Shown: positions 52,122 to 61,950, numbered from the stretch's first letter. The stretch: 64,000 nt of DNA from Gari tellinella (GCA_922989275.2 OV277858.1:104642794-104706793); one strand, 5' to 3'. Numbers and translations are program-made. The notes: generated from the letters alone by a model not told the origin.

Positions 52122-52462
52122 CAGGGCTACCATAAGTTTCTCATAAAATCTTAAGATTTCCAAACTTTCAAGCGTGGTGTTAGGAATTGTACCTTTGACC
52201 CTTTCGAAGCCAGGCTAAAAATAACTCTAACATAGTTATTCAAACAGTTTAAATCCTAATCAGACGCTGCTAAACACGGTGTCTGATCAGGATTTAAACT
52301 GATTGACACTCATATCAACACTTCCTAAGATATAAAACGCACACAATCCAAATTGTAAAAGTAAGTTCAGAAATCCGAAGATTTCTGAAAAAACGATAAG
52401 TCCCGAGAAATTAAATAAAATCCGAAGATTTTGGAAAGTTCCGGAGAAATGGCAGCACTGCT
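52122..52462. mobile_element. F5 element with an F2 core
   Basis: AGGGCTACCATAAGTTTCTC to TCCGGAGAAATGGCAGCAC; the inside is an F2 unit (GACCCTTTCGAAGCCAGGC, core CAGACGCTGCTAAACACGGT). Same composite as 2862-3190. Confidence 0.75.
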
Positions 52463-52484
52463 ACTGAAGGTATATTTGACTTAC

Positions 52485-52665
52485 TTCTGTTTAACAATTT
52501 CCCCAAGCCCAGCGTGCCCATGTTGTATCCGACCCCCTGAGTGTCAGCCACGGTAGCGTCGGTCACGGCGCTGGCGTCATTGCCACATTGAAAGTAATTT
52601 CCAAAGCCAACAAAACTCATTGAACATATGGACATCACGCCCACTGTCCCAAGTGGTGTTATAGC
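52485..52665 (-). CDS. Exon E7: Cys block of repeat R2
   Basis: 181 bp, phase 0 to 1; acceptor CCTTCAG, donor GTAAGTCAA. The peptide AITPLGTVGVMSICSMSF continues to VGFGNYFQCGND, giving C-(11)-N-x-x-x-C, the signature seen also in E9, E11, E14 and E16. The end is Gly-rich (GVGYNMGTLGLGKLLNR). An (AAT)n microsatellite starts a few tens of bases upstream in the intron. Confidence 0.82.
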
Positions 52666-52706
52666 CTGAAGGAAAGCAAATATATGCACTGATTATTTTA
52701 CCTGCG

Positions 52707-52795
52707 CTAAATAATAATAATAATAATAATAATGATAATTTTAATAATAATAATAATAATAATAATAGTAAAAATAAAAATAGTAATAATAATAA
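52707..52795. repeat. (AAT)n microsatellite
   Basis: About 25 units of AAT with interruptions, upstream of E7. The leucine-rich ORF over it is an artefact. Confidence 0.9.
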
Positions 52796-53000
52796 ACACT
52801 TCATTTAACGATGGAACTCATATGACAATGTCAATCTTCTATGTGGTCCTCAACATAACATATTCATACAAGACAGTAACATCTACAAGGTAATTAGTAG
52901 ACTAGATGTACAAATTAAACTATATGAATTGGTTAAAGTTCTTTACAGGTTTCGTAGAAATGAGCATGTTCCAAAATCAACATATTCCAAAGAGCATTAA

Positions 53001-53169
53001 ATAGAGGATAACTGTTTTTTTCAGTGTAAGATCGAAATTTAATCCATTGAGTGAACATCAGACGTTATATTTTCACGAGTGGCGAAGCCACGAGTGAAAA
53101 TATAACAGTCTGATGTTCACGAAATGGATTAAATTCGATCTTACACTGAAAAAACACAGTTATTCTATT
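53001..53169. mobile_element. F15 palindromic element
   Basis: AACTGTTTTTTTCAGTGTAA, GATCG to CGATCTTACACTGAAAAAAC; the centre TATTTTCACGAGTGGCGAAG, CCACGAGTGAAAATATAAC is almost perfectly paired, with CACGAGTGGCGAAGCCACG at the loop. Confidence 0.87.
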
Positions 53170-53439
53170 TATTTATGCTTTTAAGCCACTTTTTAAACGA
53201 AATTGTTTAAAAATTGAAAGCGAACGTACATTATTTATCCCGTGTTGAGCCCCACGTTTTATGTCGAACACATGCGCGTGACAGTTGGCGGTATAATGAC
53301 GTCATCCGAATGACTTCGTTGCTCCCGAGTTTGGATTCGTGCTCTTCCGGTGAGTAGTTCGCGACAAATCGGACTGCCGGAATTTAACGATAAGACACGA
53401 TTGACTACGATTCTTGGGGAGCCCTACGGGGAAAATTCA

Positions 53440-53535
53440 TAATAAAAGCGATTGGTGATAATCCACTGCAGTGGATTACCAAGTGATCATCCACTGCTAT
53501 ATCGTGGTAATCCACCGAAAAGCATAAATAAATAT
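53440..53535. repeat. Short palindrome GATAATCCACTGCAGTGGAT
   Basis: GTGATAATCCACTGCAGTGG and GTGGTAATCCACC form nested inverted repeats directly beside the F15 region. Confidence 0.55.
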
Positions 53536-53892
53536 ACACAATTCAACCCTTTCACTGACATTATAACTTCATAACCGGGAAAATTCAATTCTGCGTTCTT
53601 AACTCATTAAATTTACCAGGGTTTCATTTGTTGAAAGGTTGCAAGTCCTATTGCCCCTTTATTAATCAATTACTCCATAGTTACTCATTTTATGTGATTA
53701 TTGAAGCCCTCCACTGAAGACAATACTTTCATCTTATATATAGGACCGTCTTATTTCTTTCGTTATTTCCAACTTTCGGTATACAAGGTTAATTTTACTA
53801 TACGTTAATTAGAAATTGAGAATAAGATTAGCTTGTTGTATCCGATATATCGTTATATCCAATTTCGTAATAAGTGAACTTCACTGATGGGT

Positions 53893-54082
53893 TAACTCTT
53901 TCACTGCCAACGGCACCGAAAGGCAATTGTGCACAAAGTTTGGATCCTGATCAGACGCCGCGACAGCGCCGTCTGATTAGGATCCAAACTGTTTGACACA
54001 AACTACATTAACTCCATCTTTGAAACCTTGCAAACAACAATTTGAAGTAGACGGCAATGAAACGGTGAAGGGGTAAAACTAT
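53893..54082. mobile_element. F2 element
   Basis: TTAACTCTTTCACTGCCAAC to GAAACGGTGAAGGGGTAAAA; core GATCAGACGCCGCGACAGCG, CCGTCTGATTAGGATCC. Confidence 0.8.
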
Positions 54083-54116
54083 TACGATTAATTTGGCAGC
54101 GTAAATGAATGTATTA

Positions 54117-54613
54117 ACCCATTTCCCCATAAATACGCCTTTTCACGCCTCTAGTTTATTCATCCATTGAGGAAAATAGTTCCAATTTTCACAATTATGA
54201 ATATGTGCCTTAAGAAATATTTTCTATATTCTAGCAGAGTTTGCTTAAAGCAGGCAGAAATTAAAGCAGAATGCGCCCTAAGGCACATTCTGTTTTACTT
54301 TCAACCTGCTTTAAGTAGTACAGTGGAGAATCTGTTATTCTTTCCCGTTTAAACGCAAACGTACGCAAACGCAAAGCACTAAAACGTAGAAAAGAACAAC
54401 GTTTAGACAATTCTGATAATTCATGTTTATCTTGGTGGCAAACAGTTTGGAGCCTGATCAGACGCCGGGTTACCCGGCGTCTGATCTGGCTCCAAACTGT
54501 TTGTACTGTAAATAATAGTTTTAGCGTAAACGCGTTTATTGGGAAAGAATAACAGATTCTCCACTGTAACTTGTTTTTAAAACTAGAAACAGGCTATGGG
54601 GTAATGGGTTAAA
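54117..54613. mobile_element. F4 element split by an F1 insertion
   Basis: AACCCATTTCCCCATAAATA to GGCTATGGGGTAATGGGTTA, hairpin AAAGCAGAATGCGCCCTAAG. The 250-bp young F1 (54319-54568) lies between TTTAAGTAG and ACTTGTTTTTAAAACTAG. Confidence 0.87.
54319..54568. mobile_element. F1 MITE, young subtype, nested in F4
   Basis: Both 20-base ends, TA borders, intact core. Nesting gives relative age: F1 is younger than this F4 copy. Confidence 0.92.
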
Positions 54614-54633
54614 GGGCATTGAGTTTAGCTTAC

Positions 54634-54753
54634 CTTTAGGGTGTACTCATCGTATGCATAGGGTATGACAATGTCCATGGAAATAGGGGATGTTTGCCCA
54701 ATAGCCATGCTACTACCTCCCGTAATGGTGAAAGTAGGGTCATCCGTTACTGT
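54634..54753 (-). CDS. Exon E6: first part of repeat R2
   Basis: 120 bp (40 codons), phase 0 to 0; acceptor TTTCCAG, donor GTAAGC. The peptide begins TVTDDPTFTITGG and continues SSMAIGQTSPISMDIVIPYA. The G-Q-x-x-x-I-x-M-x-I-x-I-P pattern aligns with the start of E3, E9 and E19. In this repeat the first strand block is split from the Cys block by an extra phase-0 intron. Confidence 0.82.
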
Positions 54754-54824
54754 CTGGAAACGACACATATACGATGTGATAGATTTATTTTAATTCGGCA
54801 AGACATGAGTATACCCCAAAAAAA

Positions 54825-55165
54825 AGTGCTACTATAAGCTGCTCATAAAAAATCCAAATATTTCTGAATTTTCGAAAACGATTTAAAGGAATCGTACCTT
54901 AAAAATTCGATGCAAGGTTCTATAACACTTAAATAATTATGCAAACAAGTTTGGAACCAGATCAGACGACGCGTAACGCGTCGTCTGATCTGGTTACAAA
55001 CTGTTTGACACCAATATCAATGTTTCCTAATGAAAAAATCAGAAATTTCGAAATTTTAAAAGTAAGATCAGAAATACGAAAATTTCGAAAAAAGCCGTAG
55101 GTTCGAAGATATTTAAAAGAAATCTGAAGATTTTGGAAAAAAAAATCGGAGAAATTGCAGCCTTG
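54825..55165. mobile_element. F5-like element with an ACGCGTCG core
   Basis: GCTACTATAAGCTGCTCATA to AAATCGGAGAAATTGCAGCC; core CCAGATCAGACGACGCGTAA, CGCGTCGTCTGATCTGG fully paired with a changed stem (GACGACGCG). Confidence 0.78.
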
Positions 55166-55239
55166 ACATTACATCTGAAGGACTGTAATAAAACAACGAT
55201 AATTATACGACAGAAACAATTATTATTTACCTATCGATG

Positions 55240-56445
55240 AATTATCGAGATTTCTCAGGTGAATACCGTATGCGTCACAGTTGACGTCATCACTAGTGAT
55301 TATATTCCTTTTGTAGTGACGATATCATTTTTGCTAAGACTATCTGTTGTGACGTCACGCACAAACAAATAACTGTGTGCGTTTCCTCGGTAAAAACCTA
55401 ATAGTTTAGTTTAGTTTAAACATATTTTATTCCATAAATATACATAGAAATGGGGTTGGGCCACAAGTTCTCACAACATTAGATTCGGCCCTTCCCCTTG
55501 TATGTAAACATTCAGACAATATATACAATGGCTCTAAACATATATAACTATTTAGTGACAACAAATAGAAGGAGTGGTAAGTAAGAGAAGAGAAGGAGAA
55601 GAAAAAAGAAATAGCTTACTAATGATACTTATGAAATAACTTATTTTATTTGAGTGACATCATTTGGATCTGAACATGTAGTTTGTCTTGTATCCAAAAG
55701 AAGATAACAAAGTAGTCTAATAGATGATGTAGCTCAATGCAGAACAAAACAACAATACAGAAAGTGGTTTATGTAAAATAAAATAACAGCAACTAAAAGT
55801 AAACAGAACCAATCACATTTGGTTAACATTAATCAAATGTGAAACGCTTTGTTTCTTTTATATATCGGTGTACAGCATCAAGTATAACCATATTTTCATC
55901 ATTAGTTAAGTTGTTACACCCGTCCATTAGTAATCTTGGGTTTAAAGGATGAAACGCTCTAATATCATTGAACAGTTTTATTCTTTGAGCATGGTATTTA
56001 GGACAGACAAAAAGGTAATGCTCTGCATTTTCTATTTGGTTACAGTGGGTACAGTTTGGATTGTTTGATATGTGATTATAATAAAGATCGCTGTTCAAAT
56101 TACTACAATTGTTTCGCAGACGTGCAAGCATGACTGATAAATATCGGCCTCCATGTAAAAAGAAACATGTTATTTTGATTATGGCATGTTTAGTAATATT
56201 TTCGTTAAAACTTGAAATTGAAGGAGCATTCTTGAGAATATGTGCTGTATTATTCCATAATGTAATTGATGACGGAATACATGATTTACGAAAAATATCT
56301 TTGGATGAATATGAAAAGTATATCACTTTAATGGGTTGTATTCCTGTGGACTTGTTTTCAACCGGATAACAATCATTCGAGTGATATATTTTTCATATAA
56401 ATCCAAAGGAAATGGATTATTCTCTGTATAACACCTTCCTGACTG
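55240..56445. mobile_element. Repeat F17 interrupted by a LINE
   Basis: Left part (TCGATGAATTATCGAGATTT, GACGTCATCACTAGTGATTA, GTTTCCTCGGTAAAAACC) matches 23880-24060; right part (GTGATATATTTTTCATATAA, ATCCAAAGGAAATGGATTAT) matches 29620-29660. Between them is the LINE fragment. Confidence 0.75.
55395..56365 (-). pseudogene. 3' end of a non-LTR retrotransposon (LINE)
   Basis: The minus frame 56326-55829 ends in GRYLSVMLARLRNNCSNL, NHISNNPNCTHCNQIENAEH, YLFVCPKYHAQRIKLFNDIR and DAVHRYIKETKRFTFD. The C-x-x-C...H...C arrangement is the C-terminal Cys-His motif of LINE ORF2 proteins. A 3' UTR of about 430 bp follows on the minus strand to TAAACTATTAGG at 55395. RT and endonuclease domains are absent, as expected for a 5'-truncated copy. 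Confidence 0.85.
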
Positions 56446-56477
56446 TCAGAAGAAATTATTAAATAAATCAGTATTAC

Positions 56478-56699
56478 CGGATCAGCATTATTGTCAATAT
56501 CCTCGGGGTCCATTGCAACATAGATCTTGTTTTCTGAATCGTACGCTGCCCCTATACTGATATAGTTTTCACCAGGAGTGATCGCTGCGTCCTTCACCAC
56601 AATCGCCTCATATTCTACGTCAATGGAGCTGGCAGCCACATCAACAATGTCAACTCCGCTGTTACTCACTGTGCCCCATCCGATAATAGCACGGTCAGG
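56478..56699 (-). CDS. Exon E5: second half of repeat R1
   Basis: 222 bp (74 codons), phase 0 to 0; acceptor CTTACAG, donor GTAATACTG. Contains GWGTVSNSGVDIVDVAASSI, then VEYEAIVVKDAAITPGENY and IYVAMDPEDIDNNADP. Related second-half exons (E8, E10, E15, E18) share a V-x-N / D-x-x-D / V-x-A layout. The acidic DPEDIDNN stretch could bind metal; that is inference. Confidence 0.82.
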
Positions 56700-56754
56700 C
56701 TGTAAGGTACCATGATAAAAACAAATATACATCTTTGTGAGAGATACATGTAGC

Positions 56755-57622
56755 ATGAGGGGATCGGGAGAGGTAGCGGGAGGTGATTGGGCAAGAGAGA
56801 GGGCGAGAGAGATAGAGAGAGGGAAAAGAGAGAAAAAGCAATAATGAGAGAGAAAGGGGGATAGATACAAAGGGACACAGAGAAGAAAGAGAGAGAGAGG
56901 GACGGAAAAGAGAGACAGAGCGAGAGAGGAACTATGGTAACAAAATAATAAACACCTCTGTGACAAAAAGTAAAAGCGACAAATAGAGATATATATGATA
57001 GAGAAAAAATGAAGATGGGAAGAGAGAGGAAGATAGAGAGAAAGAGAGAGAGAGGGCGCTAGAGAGTAAGATAAAGAGAGAGAAAGAGAGGGAAGAAGGA
57101 AGGGATGACAAGAAAGAGAGGGAATCATGGTGACTACGTGACCAAATGATAAACATCATTGTGCGAGATAATTTGGGAAGATATACAGAGAGAGAGAGAC
57201 GAAGGGAAAGACGGAGAGAGACAGAGATAGAGAGAGAGAGGGAGAGAGGGAGATAGTGAGAGAGAGAAGATATATAGAGAGTGAGAATAATGGTGACGAA
57301 TTGATTAACATCATTGTGAGAGTTAGTGTGGCAGAGAGAGGCACATAGAGATACGGAAAGAAAGACAGAAAGTGAAAGAGAGAAAAAAGAGAGAACAGAG
57401 AGAGACATAGTGAGAGAGACAGATAGATAGAGAGAGAGAGAGAAAGAGAAACAAAAGAATCATGGTGACTAAATGAGAAACATCATTGTGAGAGATAGTT
57501 TGGGAGAGGGCGACGGAGAGAACAAAGAGAGAGAGACAGGTGTAGAGAGACAGAGAGAGAGAGAGAGAGAGAAAAGAAAGAGAGATAGAGAAGAGAGAAG
57601 AGAGAAGAGAGAGAAAGATAAC
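56755..57622. repeat. GA-rich satellite with a conserved spacer core
   Basis: GAGAGAGA tracts are punctuated by a core AATCATGGTGACTAAATGAG, AAACATCATTGTGAGAGA, TAGTTTGGGAGAG at about 56932, 57124, 57287 and 57459 (steps of 192, 163 and 172 bp). It fills much of the intron between E4 and E5. The Ser/Leu-rich minus-strand ORFs here are by-products. Confidence 0.88.
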
Positions 57623-57662
57623 TTTTGTTGGAATACCTGATCAAAACTACCTTTCTACTTAC

Positions 57663-57721
57663 ACATTTAGTTACGTCTATTTTGGAGTCAAATGCAATAT
57701 TGTTGAGAGCAGATGTTGTCG
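57663..57721 (-). CDS. Exon E4: short connector exon of repeat R1
   Basis: 59 bp, phase 1 to 0; acceptor TTTTTGCAG, donor GTAAGTAG. Peptide ATTSALNNIAFDSKIDVTKC. It lies directly beside the GA-rich minisatellite (56.76-57.62 kb), which expands the following intron. The phase fit to E3 and E5 supports a real exon despite its size. Confidence 0.78.
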
Positions 57722-57754
57722 CTGCAAAAACAAAAAGAGTCATTTTAGATACAA

Positions 57755-57880
57755 TTGATAAGACGCTATTCTGACATCATAAGTGACGTCAGGTAGATAA
57801 GACATTATTCTTTCCCGTTTAACGCAATCGAAACGCAAACACCACGCAAGTAAACGCAGAAACTAACAGCTTTTACAGCG
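57755..57880. mobile_element. F1 left half with CRE-type pair
   Basis: GATAAGACGCTATTCTGACA, TCATAAGTGACGTCAGGTAG then a second start with TTCTTTCCCGTTTAACGC. Confidence 0.6.
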
Positions 57881-57882
57881 CT

Positions 57883-58117
57883 GCGATTTCTCCGGATTTT
57901 TTTCCCAGTACATAGTAGCTTAAAGCAATGTGAAAGTAAAGCAGAATGCGCCTTAAGGCGCATTCTGCTTCACTTACAGCCTGCTTTAAGTAGTCGCATG
58001 TCAACAAAACAAGAAACAGGCTATGGGGTAAAGGTACGATTCGCAAAATCGCACTTGAAAAATGCAAATTTGGAAATCTTAGGATTTTTTCATGTCAACT
58101 TATGGCAGCCCTGGTTT
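57883..58117. mobile_element. F5 element with F4 core
   Basis: AGCGCTGCGATTTCTCCGG to CAACTTATGGCAGCCCTGG; inner hairpin AAAGCAGAATGCGCCTTAAG, GCGCATTCTGC. Confidence 0.75.
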
Positions 58118-58129
58118 TGTAACATTTTT

Positions 58130-58262
58130 TAATGCTTATTTTATTCTGAGTGACAAACAGTTTGGAGTCTGGTCTGGCGTCAAACTTTTTGTTTTTGAAA
58201 TAAAAGATCTAGCGTAGATTTAGCGTTAACGTGTTAATTGGGAAATAATAGCGTCTCCTGAT
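58130..58262. mobile_element. F1 remnant
   Basis: CAAACAGTTTGGAGTCTGGT, CTGGCGTCAAACTTTTTG, GATCTAGCGTAGATTTAGCG; core deleted. Confidence 0.55.
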
Positions 58263-58374
58263 GCAATCATCCTAAATTTTGATATTATTGTTTTTATCGC
58301 ACAGACTTTTTGTCCAAATTCAGACTGAATGGCACGACGGTCCGATTTGTCGATAACCACTAAACGGAAGAAAA

Positions 58375-58560
58375 CTCTATTAGTTTAAACATATTAATTT
58401 TTATTTCCAAATAAATGTACAAACACTCATAATTCTTTAAAAATAAACATAAAGAAAAAGGGTTAGGTCACAAGATTTAACAGTATTTAACAAGACCTTA
58501 CCCTAGTACAGAAAACTTATAGGTGATTGAAGGTATGAGACAATTCAGTATTTATATGTT
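58375..58560 (-). repeat. LINE 3' tail, second copy
   Basis: TTAGTTTAAACATATTAATT, AAGGGTTAGGTCACAAGATT, AAGACCTTACCCTAG match in order the 3' UTR words at 55410-55500 (GGGGTTGGGCCACAAGTTCT). Confidence 0.6.
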
Positions 58561-58574
58561 ATAGGAAATAGATC

Positions 58575-58785
58575 AACCCTTTCACTTTCAATGACGCTTA
58601 AAAACACGTTTGCAAACAGTTTGTATCCTGACCAGACGCCGCGTAACGCGGCGTCTGATTAGGACCCAAACTGTTTGGAACTCGAATCTATACGTTTTAA
58701 GTCATACTACATTAAATATTACTTTGAAACGGTCTTGCAATTAATAAAATTGAAGCAGACGGCAATGAAACGGTGAAGGGGAAAA
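58575..58785. mobile_element. F2 element
   Basis: AACCCTTTCACTTTCAATGA to GCAATGAAACGGTGAAGGGG; core CAGACGCCGCGTAACGCGGC, GTCTGATTAGGACCC. It ends about 90 bp from the E3 donor. Confidence 0.82.
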
Positions 58786-58878
58786 TACTTTCAGAAAATT
58801 AAAGTCTTAAAGAGCAATCTCTAAACGCTTTATTAATCTTAACAGGAACAACAAAAACAACCATCGACAGCTTCTCAC

Positions 58879-59089
58879 CAATATTGCCCCCCTTGGCCAC
58901 AACGACGTCACACAGAATCATGACGCAGGTTTCATTGTCGGGTGCAAAGATCTCCACCGTCATATCCACCGGGGTGGCTGGAAACGTGATGGTCAGCTTA
59001 AACCGGATGTACTCACCCACCTTAAGGGCCCCGGTAGGGGCAGCTGTCATTCGAGTCAAGGTAAACTCCGGTTCAGTTGGGATTACTGA
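58879..59089 (-). CDS. Exon E3: first half of repeat R1
   Basis: 211 bp, phase 0 to 1; donor GTGAGAAG. The peptide starts SVIPTEPEFTLTRM, then GALKVGEYIRFKLTITFP, then TVEIFAPDNETCVMILCDVV. A G-x-x-I/Y-x-F/V-x-I-x-I/P pattern followed by hydrophobic strands and Cys is shared with E9, E11, E14, E16 and E19, so this is the first of the tandem beta-sandwich-like repeats. The family resembles DUF11-like or Ig-like surface repeats only in general form; I cannot name it. Confidence 0.82.
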
Positions 59090-59207
59090 CTGTTGAATGC
59101 AAGCAGATAATTATGAAGTGTGTGAGCAGGGTTTTACGGCACTGTGGTACTGAAGACGGTCATATACAATGGAGAAGAATTTTTTTCTCTCATTTCCGCA
59201 TATACCA

Positions 59208-59398
59208 TGTATACAGATGATAAATATAGGATCTGTCATTAGTCGATGTTAAAGACAAGCTGGTCTCAAACGAGTCTAGATTTGAAATGTTATTTAGCGA
59301 GTCTTGGCGAGCTTAATAACTTTTATATTCTAGACGAGTTTGATATCAACTTGTCTGAAACATCGACGAGTGACATATTCTTTTTTTTCACATAATCA
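59208..59398. mobile_element. F15-like palindromic element
   Basis: GTCATTAGTCGATGTTAAAG, ACAAGCTGGTCTCAAACGAG, TCTAGA to TCTAGACGAGTTTGATATCA, ACTTGTCTGAAACATCGACG; loop GCGAGTCTTGGCGAGC. Confidence 0.8.
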
Positions 59399-59460
59399 AT
59401 GCTTTATTTGAAGTTATTTTTAAAGCATATTTAAAGAAGACGGAAACTACAGTGATTTAC

Positions 59461-59625
59461 CTACCTAATCCTGTCTTGTGACATCTCTTTGGACTCGTCC
59501 TTTCAAGACGATTCAACGAGATGTCACTATACAGGTTAAAATGGAAACATGAATGACAATTGATAATTTAAGAATCTGACTTACGACCATTTTTGTCGTA
59601 CGACGTTTCGTAAAACGGGCACCTG
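59461..59625. mobile_element. F10-type remnant
   Basis: CCTAATCCTGTCTTGTGACA, CTCTTTGGACTCG and its inverse, right end GTCGTACGACGTTTCGTAAA, ACGGGCAC. Related to 26304. Confidence 0.65.
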
Positions 59626-59641
59626 TCACACGGTAGGAAGA

Positions 59642-59899
59642 TACAGTGGAGAAGACATTATTCTTTCCCAATAAACGTGTGTACGCTAAAACAATTACAT
59701 GTATTTCCATTGCAAACAGTTTGGAGCCACATCAGACGCCGGATAACCCGTCGTCTGATCATGTTCCGAACTGTGTGCTACTCAGATTTGAATAATTAGT
59801 CAAAATTGTCAAAACTTTGTCATTTTCAACGTTTTCTTGCAATACATTTGCGTTTCATGTGTCTTTTAAAAGGGAAAGAATAATGTCTTCTCCACTCTA
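59642..59899. mobile_element. F1 MITE, older copy
   Basis: TACAGTGGAGAAGACATTAT to ATGTCTTCTCCACTCTA; core CAGACGCCGGATAACC with partner CCGTCGTCTG. Confidence 0.82.
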
Positions 59900-60003
59900 T
59901 CTGGGGCGGGAGAAAGTCATACCCTCTTTTGTATATGATGGTGGTAGCCTTGTTGATCTATGGGGTGGAACTGGTTTGGTTGGCTGGCAGCCCTGGTCAT
60001 CAC

Positions 60004-60112
60004 TGTGAGTTTGGTGTCATCGAATGCGCCTGTTTTGGTGTTACGAACAGTGACCGTTATCTTAAACAGTTCATAGGGAAGGGTTCGTGTGACAAATATT
60101 CGCCCTGTCGAG
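60004..60112 (-). CDS. Exon E2: C-terminal half of the cadherin-like repeat
   Basis: 109 bp, phase 2 in and phase 0 out. The peptide STGRIFVTRTLPYELFKITV continues E1 as in cadherin strands E-G, followed by TVRNTKTGAFDDTKLT. The usual L-D-R-E calcium motif is LPYE here, and no D-x-N-D-N follows, so calcium binding may be weakened and this may be the last cadherin-like unit. The acceptor is strong (TTTTTTCAG). The donor GTGATGACC is weak and was chosen because it keeps phase with E3. Confidence 0.72.
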
Positions 60113-60227
60113 CTGAAAAAATATCAATCGTTACTACTCAGAAAATGCTCATTTCTTTAGGAAAGGTTGGCGATGCGGTCCGAAAAAGTCAAAATTATAT
60201 ATCACTTTGTGACGTCAATGACTTCAG

Positions 60228-60347
60228 GCTAGGTACGTTCTCAAGCATTTGATCGGTCAGATTTGAGCCTAGGCTCAAATCTGACCGATCAAATGCTTGT
60301 AAACGTACCAAGACTCAACTCAAACGCTTTCTAAGTGCTGGGCCTGG
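60228..60347. mobile_element. F11 palindromic element
   Basis: CTAGGTACGTTCTCAAGCAT, TTGATCGGTCAGATTTGAGC, CTAGGCTCAAATCTGACCG are perfectly paired about CCTAGG; right flank ACTCAACTCAAACGC. Confidence 0.82.
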
Positions 60348-60534
60348 TCTTTGAATTTATAAACGAAATAGAGCGTGCATTGATAAATTATATTGTACCT
60401 TTACTATCCACACTAAATGTTTTCAATTGCACTGTTTGTAATTTGTAATAAATTGTAAAATTACCTTAATTGTCAAATCGGTGCTATCTGACCATGTGTG
60501 TCGATAGGCCGTAAAATAACGTTCATTCATTTAT

Positions 60535-60890
60535 TCGAAACAATTTGCATTCACCCCATTCAATTTCATTGAATAAATTGACGTTTGATTCGTATAGATG
60601 CAAATGCTCTAGGAGGTGGGACTTGTGAACATCTTTTGCAAAGGAGGCGGGGTTTATGGATCATTAATTTTCTCCGCGATAAACAGCTTAGGTTATGCGG
60701 TTATGGCTGTTCCTTCAGAAAACACAATATTCTTGTGAACAACCTCTAATATGGAGTAAACATTCATGTATACTTATAAAATGTTCATTAAATATTTGAA
60801 ATTACCGAAAATATGATGTTAATATAAGAAATGAGCTGATTATTTCGGCGTTTAAGCGCAATAAACGGCAGAATATGATCGGAAAATGTA
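60535..60890. repeat. Dispersed repeat F18
   Basis: TTTGATTCGTATAGATGCAA, GGAGGCGGGGTTTATGGATC, TTATGGCTGTTCCTTCAG match 26845-27100. Confidence 0.7.
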
Positions 60891-61600
60891 TCTGGAATTA
60901 TCTATTTATAGTTTCAGGGGCGAATGAGTTAAACGTGACTTAGAAAAACGTGGCTGCATACATGTACCAAATGTTTGATGCATGTCAATACCCGTGTATG
61001 ATAAGGGTTTAATAAAGAACACAACCGTTATTACCGCTCCAATATAACAATGCATTGACACTCTAAATGCAATTTTTTTTTGGCGTCAAAAAATCAATTC
61101 TTGCCAAAGTCCCTGAATGCTAGAGCAAACATACTCTAATTGCGACTTCAGTTACACTTGCTTGTGAAAAGCCTGGATCAAGATCAGATCAGGAAGAGCT
61201 CCGTGTCTGTTCAGGATTCAAACGAGGGTTACATTTTAGACGTGCTATTAAATAAACAGCTTAATTGCAGTGCAAAAGTGTACAAATCAAGCAAAATTGT
61301 CATTTCCAGGCTCTTTATCTGAATTGGCCTACACTGCCAAATACCGTATAACACAGTCACATAAAATGCTTTATATGCTATTGAACGTATGGTTATCAAA
61401 AGGTGAAGATCAAGACCATGTTTCCATGTAACTCCATAATGTATTAGGTTTATTATGAATTTAGTTATTTGTTTTTTATCGCTTTGTAGGTACGTTTATA
61501 TAATTTTACGTTAAGCGCTTTTGAATGCACAACTCCTTTGTGAAAACAGCGCTATATAAATCGGGTATAATAATAATAATTATAATAATAATAATGATAA
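60891..61600. other. Intron with little structure
   Basis: Between E1 and E2. A short (AATAAT)n run near 61568 and an eroded F2-like word (AAGATCAGATCAGGAAGAGC) near 61190 are all I see. Confidence 0.45.
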
Positions 61601-61619
61601 TGATACCAATAATAGTCCG

Positions 61620-61950
61620 TAAAAATTTGTCAAAGTAAATCTGATCTTAAAATCCGTCGCTCAAATGGTATTTGAAAATTACAGGAATTAGTCAACTTTA
61701 GAACTTAAGCAGATGACAACGTTGAAGCAAAGGATATTATCCAAAGGGGGCAATGCCTAGCCTTTGCATAAATTTTTACTCTGTCGCAATATCGTCTGCT
61801 TTGAAAGTATCGTCTGAAATTGTTGACAAATTCAGATTAAAGCATGTTTGAATGATGGCAACCTAGAAGTGGACTAGTAGCAACATTAACACTAGTGACA
61901 AATAGTCGGGAACCAGATCAAACTCTAGTCTGGATCCAAACTGTTTACAC
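61620..61950. mobile_element. F2/F3-like remnant
   Basis: TATCGTCTGCTTTGAAAGTA, TCGTCTGAAATTGTTGACAA and AACCAGATCAAACTCTAGTC, TGGATCCAAACTGTTT; the hairpin is decayed. Confidence 0.5.

Noticed and set aside
52577..52804. Leucine-rich ORF (LLLLLLLKLSLLLL)
   Set aside because: It is the translation of an (AAT)n microsatellite running into exon E7 in another frame.
56373..57408. Long Ser/Leu-rich minus-strand ORFs (up to 251 aa)
   Set aside because: They lie on the GA-rich satellite and show only low-complexity SLSLSLS runs. Only the 56478-56699 part is a real exon.
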